Shown here piece after piece: positions 1-7,325 of a DNA stretch of 12,540 nucleotides. The stretch's first letter is position 1. Each line of letters begins with the position of its first letter. The notes beneath the pieces were generated by a model. That model was not told the origin of the DNA, did no database searches, and was given only the letters and a program-made list of their open reading frames with translations. The stretch comes from an uncultured Gemmatimonadota bacterium (GTDB lineage: Bacteria > Gemmatimonadota > Gemmatimonadetes > Gemmatimonadales > GWC2-71-9): positions 1 through 12,540 of the forward strand of contig CAMLHU010000033.1 in assembly GCA_946479825.1 (NCBI GenBank), given 5' to 3'. The position numbers were made by a program, and so were the translations under genes.

Positions 1-690
1 GATGCTGTCCGCCCGGACGGCGATGACGTCGAGCAGCCCGTCGGAGGGCGAGATGCCGCTCCGCAGCCGCACCAGCGGCGGGATCACCTCGCCGCAGTTG
101 GCCACGAGGATCATCGTGGTACGGAGCCGCCGCTCGAGCCCGTCCACGACGATCCGGGTCTCGGTGCTGCGCACGTCGGGCAGGAGGCGGAGCGTGGTGG
201 CCACGTAGGCGCCCATCCCCCACCGGCGCTTCCCCTCGGACGGGGTCTCCGCCATCACCCGCGCGTCGAAGCCGGCGCCGCAGGCGACCGCGAAGTAGTG
301 CACCCCGTCGGCGCGCTCCATCCGGCCAAGGTCGAAGGGACGCGGGCGCGCGCCGAGGAGCATCTCGGCCGCCTTGCGGGGATGGGTGGGGATCCGGAGG
401 TTGCCGGCGAGGAGGTTGCCGGTGCCGCCGGGGATCACCCCGAGGCCGACCTCGGTGCCCACCAGCGCGGCCGCCGCCTGCATGGTCGTGCCGTCGCCCC
501 CGTGGACCGCGACCACGTCCACGCCGGCGCGGACCCCCTCCTCGGCGAAGCGGCGGGCGTCGCCCGGGCCGCCGGTGACCAGGAGGTCGGCCTGCCAGCC
601 GCCCTGGCGAAGGGTGCGCTCGACGGTGCGGATCGCTTCCTCGTCGGTGCGGGCGGCGGCGGGGTTGGTGATGATGAGCACACGGGTCAC
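1..690 (-). CDS. Diacylglycerol kinase (DAGK/YegS/DgkB-like) family lipid kinase, 3' end beyond window
   Basis: The 230 visible residues form the DAGK catalytic domain, which transfers phosphate from a nucleotide to diacylglycerol or a related lipid at the cytoplasmic membrane face. Visible: an N-terminal beta strand VLIITNP (residues 4-10), the nucleotide-binding GGDGT at 64-68, PGGTGN at 87-92, the second-domain start GAGFDARVM at 138-146, and SPSDGLLDV near 214-222, typical of the C-terminal lobe. Family members are about 300 residues, so some 70 lie past position 1. The start is taken as GTG at 690-688, one base after the tamB stop; it puts the first strand at the usual distance from the N-terminus. 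A GTG at 683-681 is possible. There is no good Shine-Dalgarno, so translation is probably coupled to tamB. Exact substrate (diacylglycerol, undecaprenol, sphingoid base) cannot be read from the sequence. Confidence 0.93.
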   Translation of the reverse strand, partial: MTRVLIITNPAAARTDEEAIRTVERTLRQGGWQADLLVTGGPGDARRFAEEGVRAGVDVVAVHGGDGTTMQAAAALVGTEVGLGVIPGGTGNLLAGNLRIPTHPRKAAEMLLGARPRPFDLGRMERADGVHYFAVACGAGFDARVMAETPSEGKRRWGMGAYVATTLRLLPDVRSTETRIVVDGLERRLRTTMILVANCGEVIPPLVRLRSGISPSDGLLDVIAVRADSI

Positions 691-691
691 G

Positions 692-3600
692 TCAGTATTC
701 CCGATCCCAGAGGAGGTCGAAGCCGAGCTGATACTGGTTGGTGGCGCCCAGCGCGTCCACCGCCACGTTGGGCTGGCAGGTGCGCACCGGTTCCACGCTG
801 GCCTGGGCGCGGACCCAGGGGTTGAGCCGCTGCTCGATGCTGGCGCCGAAGCTGCGATAGCTGAGCTGGCCCAGGTTCGGGCAGAGGCCGGCGTTGAAGG
901 TGAAGAACGTCCGGTTCCCGATCCGCCACCCGGCGGAGAGGGTGGTGAGCCCGGCGTTGGCGCTCACGAAGCTACCTCCCGCGCCGCCGGGCCGGATCTC
1001 CACGAAGTCCACCGGCACGCCGAGGTCGGAGACCAGCGCGCGCTCGATCTCGCTCGAGAGCGCGCTCGAGAGGTAGGCGAGCCCGGTCTGGAGCGCCGCC
1101 TGCTCGCTGCTCCCCGGCCCCGCCGCAGTGGTCTGGTCGAGGGCGAACGACGGCCGGCCGAACATCAGGTACGAGACCAGTTCGGTCTCCGACAGGGTCG
1201 GGTTCTGGGGGCTCGAGAGCGCGAGCTTGGGCGCCAGCGTGGTGCCGGTGATGTGCGCCACCACCGGGATGTCCGCGGTCGCGTCCGACGGCCGCACGGT
1301 GTGGAGCGCCTGGATGTCGAGCTCGGCGTTCAGGTCCGGGGTGCCGAGGAACTGCACCGTCCCCGACTGCACGGTGAACGGCCGGGTGATGAACCCGATC
1401 TTGAGCGCGTACGTGCCGCGGTCGGCCTTGAGGGTGCCGTCGAGTCGGTAGTTGCGCGCCGCCTTGTTGACCGTCACGTCGCCGGCCAGCCGGATGTTGG
1501 CCTCGGTGGAGCGCAGCCAGAACTCGTCGCCGACCGACACGCGGAGGTTGGCGATGTTGAGCGAATCCACGAACCGGTTCTCCACCGACGGCCGCAGGGT
1601 GGCGTCGCGGGCGAAGGCGGTGTCGATCAGGGCCACCGTGGCGGGGTCGCTCAGGTCCACGACCTGCTTGGTCACGAGGTCGGCGAAGTAGAGCACGCCC
1701 TCGTCGGCGGTCATCCGGCCGGCCAGCGTCGCGCCGAAGACGGGGCCGGTGAGGCGGAGCTTTCCCGACGCGATCAGGGTGAGGTAGTTCCGGGCGTCGA
1801 TGGCGCGGAATCCGTGGGCGTCCACCGACAGGTCGAGCACCGGCCGGGTGAGCGCCACGAGCCGCACCGACCCGCCGACGGCGGCGGTGCCGCCGCTCCG
1901 CAGCGTGAGCGAGTCGAGGGCGATGGTGTCGCCGGCGAGCCGGGCCCGGCCGTCGATCTCGTCGTAGCGGACGCCGAGCGAGGGGAACGACGCACCGCCG
2001 TTCCGGATGGCCACGTACCCGGTGAGCCGGGGCGCGTCCCACGTGCCTTCCACGCCGGCCTCGGCGCTCACCCACCCGTGCAGCTGGCGCGCGTTCCGGG
2101 TGAAGGCCTCGAGCATCCCGAGGTCGGCGCTGTCGGCGGTGACGCGGATGTCGAGCGGGCCCGGCAGGAGCCGGCGGTCCACCGGGGTGAGCGCCAGGTC
2201 CACGGGGAGGTGCGCCTGGGCGGACATCACCGGGCGGCCGGTCTTCCAGAGCAGCGCGTTGAGCTCGAGCCGGTGCCCGGCGTAGTCCACGATGCCCTGG
2301 GCGTAGGGGCCGCGGAAGTCCCCGGCGCCCGGGTCGGCGAGCGACGCCGTGCCGCGGAGGGTCGGCGCCGCGGCGGTGCCTCCCATCCGGAGATCGGCGC
2401 TCACCATTCCGGTGAGCCCCAGCGTGTCGCGGCCGAAGAACCCCGCGAGGTCGCGCGCGTCGAGGTCGAGCGCGTGGATCCGCAGGTCGCCGGCGGCCGT
2501 GCCGGGCGCCGCGCCGGCCAGCCGGAGCTCGCCGAGCCCGTCCTCCGCCGCCAGCCGGAGCGAATCCACGGCCACGCCGCTGTCGGTCAGGACGACGCGG
2601 GTCGGCGCGGCCAGCCGCCACGTGTGGGCCGTGAGCACCCCCCGGAGCGAGTCGAGCGCCACCACGGTCCGCTGGCCGGCGCGGGTCCACGCGCCGCCGG
2701 CCGTCACCGTATCCACGGGCCCGACCCGCGTGCCGAGCTGCCAGGACGCCGAGTCGGTGAACCCCCGCAGCCGGAGCTCGCCGCCCGCGAACCCGACCCC
2801 GCCGACGACGGCGGTGTCCACCGTGAGCGTCGCGGCGACCGCCGGCCGCGCGCCAGCCTGCCATCGGACCACGGCGCCGGCGCCCGGCACGCGCGCCGGC
2901 CCGGCGGCGAGGTCGCTGACCCGGAGGGTCGCGTCCGCGCTCAGCGAATCGAGCGCGCCGCTCAGCGTGAGCCCGCCAGTGGCGGCCCCGCTCAGCGTCC
3001 GTATCTCAGCGGCGGTGTCCGGCTGCCAGCCGGTGAGCGTCTTGAACAGCGAGTCGAGCGGGCGGAGGTCGTGGGCGTTGGCGACGAGGTCGAGGCGCCC
3101 GCTGGCCGGGGCCCGCCACGCGAGGGTCCCGCGTCCGCCCGCGGCGCCACCGGGCCAGGCCAGCGCCAGGGTGTCGAAGGTGAGCAGGCCGCCCGCCGCC
3201 CGGATCCGCGCGGCGGCGGAGTCGATCGGCAGCGCGCCGGCGTCGGATTCCGACAGCGCGAGGCGCAGCGAGCCCTCGGGAGCGGCGCCCGAATCGGCCA
3301 CGCCGTCGAGCGTTGCCGTGCCGTTGAGCGACGTGGCGGGTCCCCGCCCCGTCACCCGCGCCAGGTCGAGGTCACGGAACGCGACCGCCAGTGATTCCGC
3401 ACGCCACCCGGCCGCTCGCGCCCCGACGACGCCGCGGGCGGCGACGTGCCCGAGCTCGCCGCTCAGGTCGGCGTCGAGGCGCAGCCGCTCCGACGTCCCG
3501 CTGAACCCGACCCGGCCGCGGAGCTCCCCGAGCGCGGCGAGCCCCGGGAAGCTGGCGCGGATCCCGTCCAGCGCGAGCGGATCGAACGCCACGTCGCCGT

Positions 3601-5119
3601 CGAACGCCGTGGTGTCGGTGCGCGTGTCGAGCCGCACGCGGCCCACGGCGGTGCTCGGCGGGCGGGCGCCGTCCTGGTGGGTCAACGTGCCGTCGAACGT
3701 CACATCGGTCCAGGGTCCCGCGAGCGTCCCGGCCGCCTGCACCCGCCCGCGCAACGGCACCGACGGCGCCACCAGCCGCACCGACCGGAGGTCGAGGTCG
3801 GCGCGGCGGAGGGTCAGGGTGTCGAGCACGGTCCCGTCGGGGCCACCCAGGGCCAGGTGCCCGGCCCCGCTCACGGAATCCACCGCACCGCCGGGCACCC
3901 GCGCGTCGGCGAAGACCCAATCGAAGTCCACGTCGAGCGAGTCGAGGAACCCGCCGCCCAGGAGCGAGCCCGAGATCCGGCCGTGGAACGGGAGCGTGTC
4001 GAGGTACGGACGGACGGCGTCGAGGTCGAGCGCCCGGAGCCGGAGCGCCATCGCGTCCACGCCGAGGCCGCGGCGCTCGTCCACGATCGCGGTGACACGG
4101 CCGTCCACCGCGCCGGCCGGTCCGGCCAGCGCCAGGGAGTCGAGGGCGTAGCTGGTGCGCCGCACGCTCGCGGAGCGCGCGCGCACGCTCACCCGTCCGG
4201 CGAGGTCGGGGAAGTCGGGGGAGATCCAGCGCAGGTCCGCGAGGCTCACCTGCGGGCCGTCGAGGTCGAAGTCGTACATCGGGGGGCCGGCGGGCCAGAA
4301 CACCTTGCCCTCTCCCTTGAACCGGCTGGCCGGGAGGGCCAGGCGCGCCAGGCGGAAGGTCAGCGTGGTCCCGTCGATCTCGACGACGCCGTTGAGGTCG
4401 GTGATCGCGACGGCGGGGTCGCTCACCCGGGTGGCGAGCGAATCCACCACGAACTGCACCGGGCGGTGGTCGGGGGTGCCGAGCCTGAGCGACGGAAAGA
4501 GGGCGGTCAGGCGCTCGAACCGGATGCGCCGGACGTACCCCTCGGGTCCCGCCTCGATGTCGCGGCCCGGCAGCGCGCGCTCCTGGGTCAGCGCCCGGCG
4601 CGCGGCGTCCGGCGTGCGCATCGAATCGGGGGGATCCCACGGGATCTCAAGGAGCAGCGAACCGCCGGTGATCTGCACGTGGTCGAACCGCACCAGCGTC
4701 CCCGGGCCGTGGCCGCTCCCCTCGCCGAGCCGGAGCACCTCCTCGTAGTTCATCCGGCCGTCGCGGTGCTTGATGACGTGGAACCGCGGCCGGTCGAGGA
4801 CCAGGCGCTGCAGCACGATCCGACCCGCCAGCAGTTCCGGCAGGCGGTAGCGGGCCTCGAGGTGCGGGACGTCGGCGAGCACCTGGCCCGCGGTGTCGCG
4901 GATGACGAGATGATCCAGCTCGAGGCCGGTGAGCAGCGTCCCGCCGACCGCGCCGACCTCGATATCGCCGCGCACCAGCCGGTCCACCCGTTCGGAGAGC
5001 GCCCGCCCGGCGAGCCCGCGCCCCGCCGGCGTGAAGAACACGGCCACGAACGTGCCCAGCACCGTCCCCACGGCGGTGAGCACGGTGACGAGGCTGAGGC
5101 GGAGCGCGCGGCGCGGCAT
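692..5119 (-). CDS. tamB: TamB / translocation and assembly module inner-membrane-anchored protein (DUF490, AsmA-like)
   Basis: This 1475-residue protein is anchored in the inner membrane and should span the periplasm as a long beta-taco groove. TamB proteins assist outer-membrane protein assembly and, with other AsmA-like proteins, move phospholipids to the outer membrane. Visible: a basic N-terminus and one membrane segment (about residues 9-31), then AsmA-like text (GDIEVGAVGGTLLTGLELDHLVI) and long beta-rich repeats full of LDSL/VDSL, then the diagnostic C-terminal TamB domain (about 1090-1475) with GTPDLNAELDIQA, HITGTTLAPKLALSS and ELVSYLMFGR. It ends in amphipathic strands and a final Tyr, as usual. 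Only two cysteines are seen, C1413 and C1448. The ATG at 5119-5117 sits in TGATG overlapping the upstream stop. The reading frame stays open upstream, but that stretch is the shadow of the Omp85 gene. Confidence 0.95.
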   Translation of the reverse strand: MPRRALRLSLVTVLTAVGTVLGTFVAVFFTPAGRGLAGRALSERVDRLVRGDIEVGAVGGTLLTGLELDHLVIRDTAGQVLADVPHLEARYRLPELLAGRIVLQRLVLDRPRFHVIKHRDGRMNYEEVLRLGEGSGHGPGTLVRFDHVQITGGSLLLEIPWDPPDSMRTPDAARRALTQERALPGRDIEAGPEGYVRRIRFERLTALFPSLRLGTPDHRPVQFVVDSLATRVSDPAVAITDLNGVVEIDGTTLTFRLARLALPASRFKGEGKVFWPAGPPMYDFDLDGPQVSLADLRWISPDFPDLAGRVSVRARSASVRRTSYALDSLALAGPAGAVDGRVTAIVDERRGLGVDAMALRLRALDLDAVRPYLDTLPFHGRISGSLLGGGFLDSLDVDFDWVFADARVPGGAVDSVSGAGHLALGGPDGTVLDTLTLRRADLDLRSVRLVAPSVPLRGRVQAAGTLAGPWTDVTFDGTLTHQDGARPPSTAVGRVRLDTRTDTTAFDGDVAFDPLALDGIRASFPGLAALGELRGRVGFSGTSERLRLDADLSGELGHVAARGVVGARAAGWRAESLAVAFRDLDLARVTGRGPATSLNGTATLDGVADSGAAPEGSLRLALSESDAGALPIDSAAARIRAAGGLLTFDTLALAWPGGAAGGRGTLAWRAPASGRLDLVANAHDLRPLDSLFKTLTGWQPDTAAEIRTLSGAATGGLTLSGALDSLSADATLRVSDLAAGPARVPGAGAVVRWQAGARPAVAATLTVDTAVVGGVGFAGGELRLRGFTDSASWQLGTRVGPVDTVTAGGAWTRAGQRTVVALDSLRGVLTAHTWRLAAPTRVVLTDSGVAVDSLRLAAEDGLGELRLAGAAPGTAAGDLRIHALDLDARDLAGFFGRDTLGLTGMVSADLRMGGTAAAPTLRGTASLADPGAGDFRGPYAQGIVDYAGHRLELNALLWKTGRPVMSAQAHLPVDLALTPVDRRLLPGPLDIRVTADSADLGMLEAFTRNARQLHGWVSAEAGVEGTWDAPRLTGYVAIRNGGASFPSLGVRYDEIDGRARLAGDTIALDSLTLRSGGTAAVGGSVRLVALTRPVLDLSVDAHGFRAIDARNYLTLIASGKLRLTGPVFGATLAGRMTADEGVLYFADLVTKQVVDLSDPATVALIDTAFARDATLRPSVENRFVDSLNIANLRVSVGDEFWLRSTEANIRLAGDVTVNKAARNYRLDGTLKADRGTYALKIGFITRPFTVQSGTVQFLGTPDLNAELDIQALHTVRPSDATADIPVVAHITGTTLAPKLALSSPQNPTLSETELVSYLMFGRPSFALDQTTAAGPGSSEQAALQTGLAYLSSALSSEIERALVSDLGVPVDFVEIRPGGAGGSFVSANAGLTTLSAGWRIGNRTFFTFNAGLCPNLGQLSYRSFGASIEQRLNPWVRAQASVEPVRTCQPNVAVDALGATNQYQLGFDLLWDREY

Positions 5120-7194
5120 CAGAACGGCTGGCCCACGGCGATGTGGATCGTGTAGCCGTGGGCCCGCGGCTGGGTGAAGCCCTCGCGCCGGAGGATGAGG
5201 TCCCCCTGCGCCGTGAGGCCGTAGAGCGCGCCCGGCGGGCGGTCGTAGCCGTTGTAGGCGACGTCCACGCGGGCGGGACCAAGCGGCGTCGCCACCCGAA
5301 GCCCGACACCCGGCGTCACCCGGATCAGCTGCGGCGAGAGCGCGGTCCGCTCGCGTTCGTAGAGCAGCCCCGCGTCCACGAACACCGCCCACCGGAGCCG
5401 GCTCGGCCAGATCGGCGAGGGCAGCCGCAGCTCGGCGTTGGCGATGGCGAGCGTGTTGCCGCCGGTCGGGAAGACCTGCGCCTTCCCCGGCGGCACGTTG
5501 CCGAGCGAGTCGATCAGGCTGTCGGGAGCGACATAGACCACCGGGCCCAGCTCGTTGCGGTCGTAGCCGCGGACGTCGTTGGGGCCGCCGGCGTAGAAGC
5601 GCTGCTCCGGCGGCACGAACGCGATGGACGCCGAATCGAAGCTCGCGCGGGGGGACACGAGGTAGCCACCCCGGAGCCGCCAGCTCAGCACCACGTTCCG
5701 GGTGATGGGCCGGTACCACGCGATCTCGGCCACCGCGCGGGTGAACTCCTCGAGCGGCGAGGAGCCGATGTAGCGCGAGCTGTGGGTCACCTCGAGGCTC
5801 GCGTTCCAGCCGCGGGTCGGGTCGAGCGGGCTGTTGGCCCGCGGCCACGCCAGCGTCGCGGTGAGCGCGGCGAGGCGGCGGCGCTGGCGCAGCTGGCTCA
5901 CGTCGGCGGCGGTGCAGGCGCGGAAGAAGGCGCAGAAGGTCCCCGAGCTCGCCACGGTCTGCCCGAAGGCGAGCCGGTAGGTGAGCGTGAGCGGGAGCCG
6001 GCGCGGGGTGATGCGCGTGATGCCGAAGCTCGCGCCCTGCTCCTCGCGCCGGTACACCTCGAATTCCGACCGCCGCTCCGCGAAGACCGAGTAGGTCGCG
6101 GTGTTGAACGGGTCGAGGAACGCCGGCGTGCGGAGGGTGATCGCCGCGCTGTAGTTGAGGAGCGCGGACCCGATCGAGTCGTTGGCGAGCGGGCTGCAGA
6201 TGGACCGGCCGAAGCCCCAGTCGAGGGGCTTGCCGATGCCGACCTTGGTGACGCGCCCGCTCAGGTCGAGCAGCCGGCCGCCGCCCAGCCAGTTGCGCGC
6301 GGTCCACGCCGCGCCGAACCGGACGCAGTCGTTGGTGCCGTAGCCCAGGCCGGTCCGGATCCGCCGGAAGTCGCCCTCGTTGACCTGGACCCGGAGCGGC
6401 ACCACCGTGTCGCCGGGGACGAACCGGCTGCTGTCCACGCCGACGGAGATGAAGCGGAACATCTCCGTCCGGTAGAGCGTGCGCTGGCTTTCGTAGATGT
6501 CGTCCTCGCGGTACTCGCGCCCGGGGCGCGCCGCGAGCAGCCGGCGCACCAGCGACGAGTCCACCTCGCTCGTCCCCTGCACCCGGACGTCGCCGAAGGT
6601 CGCCTTCACCCCCGGCGCGGCGTCGAGCTCCACCTCCGCCCGGCGCGCGGCCTGGTCCACCGAGACGTTCCGGAATACCTCGGCCGAGGGATAGCCGCGG
6701 TCGCGCAGGCGGTGGGCGATGGTGTCGGCGGTGGCAACCATCTTACGGCGGTCGAACGGCGCCCCGGCCGCGAGCGGGAGATCCTGCAGGATCGCCTCGC
6801 GGTCGGGGATCGAATCGAGCCCGCGGATGACGAACGAGTCCACCACGGTCGGCGGGCCTTCGGTGATCCGGAACGCGACCCGCACATCCGAGCCCCGCCG
6901 GCGCACGGTCGTGTCCACGGCGACGTCGAGGTAGCCGCCCTGACGGTAGTAGGCGATGAGCCGGAGGACGTCGCGCCGGAACTCGAGTTCGTTGAAGTAC
7001 CGCTTCTCGCCCAGGCCCATCCACCGCACCAGGCCGCTGGTCGCGAACCAGCTGGAATTGGTGGTGACGATCGCCGCGGCGAGCTCCTCGTCGCCATAGG
7101 CGTGATTCCCCGAGAACGAGAGCCCCCGCACCACCGGCTCCACCGCGTCCGTCCCCTGCCCCCGGAGCGGCGCAGCCCCCCCTGCCACTGCCAC
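5119..7194 (-). CDS. Omp85 outer-membrane assembly factor (BamA/TamA family)
   Basis: An outer-membrane beta-barrel protein that helps insert other barrels. Residues (counted from the GTG at 7194) about 21-112, 117-195 and 198-274 look like three POTRA domains; key text is VVRGLSFSGNHAYGDEEL, VVDSFVIRGLDSI and GDVRVQGTSEVDSS. About 278-691 is the barrel, with the loop-6 signature VRGY at 541-544 and a terminal Phe (beta signal). Three POTRAs and the adjacent tamB point to TamA, but in many phyla a BamA-type protein partners TamB, so I give no symbol. C421 and C427 lie in one predicted loop; C290 and C333 are early in the barrel. The start is uncertain: GTG 7194 is the most upstream canonical in-frame start, yet the frame is open to a stop at 7275-7273 and the 20-odd codons before it encode an obvious signal peptide (RSARLVSRLLLVVAVAGG). 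See findings. The gene begins the tamB-kinase operon. Confidence 0.93.
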   Translation of the reverse strand: MAVAGGAAPLRGQGTDAVEPVVRGLSFSGNHAYGDEELAAAIVTTNSSWFATSGLVRWMGLGEKRYFNELEFRRDVLRLIAYYRQGGYLDVAVDTTVRRRGSDVRVAFRITEGPPTVVDSFVIRGLDSIPDREAILQDLPLAAGAPFDRRKMVATADTIAHRLRDRGYPSAEVFRNVSVDQAARRAEVELDAAPGVKATFGDVRVQGTSEVDSSLVRRLLAARPGREYREDDIYESQRTLYRTEMFRFISVGVDSSRFVPGDTVVPLRVQVNEGDFRRIRTGLGYGTNDCVRFGAAWTARNWLGGGRLLDLSGRVTKVGIGKPLDWGFGRSICSPLANDSIGSALLNYSAAITLRTPAFLDPFNTATYSVFAERRSEFEVYRREEQGASFGITRITPRRLPLTLTYRLAFGQTVASSGTFCAFFRACTAADVSQLRQRRRLAALTATLAWPRANSPLDPTRGWNASLEVTHSSRYIGSSPLEEFTRAVAEIAWYRPITRNVVLSWRLRGGYLVSPRASFDSASIAFVPPEQRFYAGGPNDVRGYDRNELGPVVYVAPDSLIDSLGNVPPGKAQVFPTGGNTLAIANAELRLPSPIWPSRLRWAVFVDAGLLYERERTALSPQLIRVTPGVGLRVATPLGPARVDVAYNGYDRPPGALYGLTAQGDLILRREGFTQPRAHGYTIHIAVGQPF

Positions 7195-7288
7195 GACGAG
7201 CAGCAGCCGGGAGACGAGCCGGGCGGACCGGGACGTGGCTGGTATGGGGGGCTCCGATGAATTGACCGAGTGTCACAACCGCCGTAGG

Positions 7289-7316
7289 TTGTTGAAGTTA
7301 CACCGAGGTGTCTAGT
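7289..7316 (+). promoter_or_regulatory. Candidate sigma70-type promoter giving a leaderless or near-leaderless mRNA
   Basis: TTGTTG (7289-7294) and TCTAGT (7311-7316, four of six matches to TATAAT) are 16 bp apart. Transcription starting 6-9 bp after the -10 box would begin at 7323-7326, within a few bases of the ATG at 7326. The bases before that ATG contain no Shine-Dalgarno sequence, which fits leaderless initiation. Pattern match by eye only. Confidence 0.4.
7300..7311. promoter_or_regulatory. Perfect 12-bp palindrome, possible operator
   Basis: ACACCGAGGTGT has perfect 5-bp arms around a GA centre. It lies in the spacer between the candidate -35 (7289-7294) and -10 (7311-7316) boxes of the substrate-binding-protein gene, a classic place for a repressor site. 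The stem is too short and the loop too small to be a transcription terminator, though a T run (7316-7320) follows. No regulator gene is in the window to pair with it. Confidence 0.35.
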
Positions 7317-7325
7317 TTTTCGACT

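Larger units (their letters stand above)
7195..7325. promoter_or_regulatory. Divergent intergenic control region
   Basis: This 131-bp stretch separates the minus-strand Omp85 operon from the plus-strand peptide-importer unit, and is the only place their promoters can lie. The part nearest the Omp85 gene (7195-7245) is probably coding signal peptide rather than spacer. The remaining 80 bp are richer in A+T than the neighbouring genes. For the plus strand there are two candidate promoters: TTGACC (7262-7267), 17 bp, TAGGTT (7285-7290); and TTGTTG (7289-7294), 16 bp, TCTAGT (7311-7316). I see no convincing promoter for the minus strand. Confidence 0.6.

Noticed and set aside
374..3394. Long plus-strand open frame (about 1000 codons) opposite tamB.
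   Set aside because: Low-complexity Arg/Gly/Glu/Ala text with no domain; it is the antisense shadow of a high-GC gene whose opposite strand shows clear TamB motifs.
5120..6307. In-frame upstream extension of TamB by 396 codons.
   Set aside because: The stretch is read out of frame through the Omp85 coding sequence and is Arg/Pro/Ala-rich; the membrane anchor of TamB starts at ATG 5119.
5143..7260. Long plus-strand open frame (705 codons) opposite the Omp85 gene.
   Set aside because: Same reason: composition is that of a codon-bias shadow, and the minus strand carries POTRA and VRGY signatures.
7300..7320. Rho-independent terminator (palindrome followed by T run).
   Set aside because: The stem is five base pairs with a two-base loop, and it lies just before a gene start in a divergent region, where an operator is more likely.
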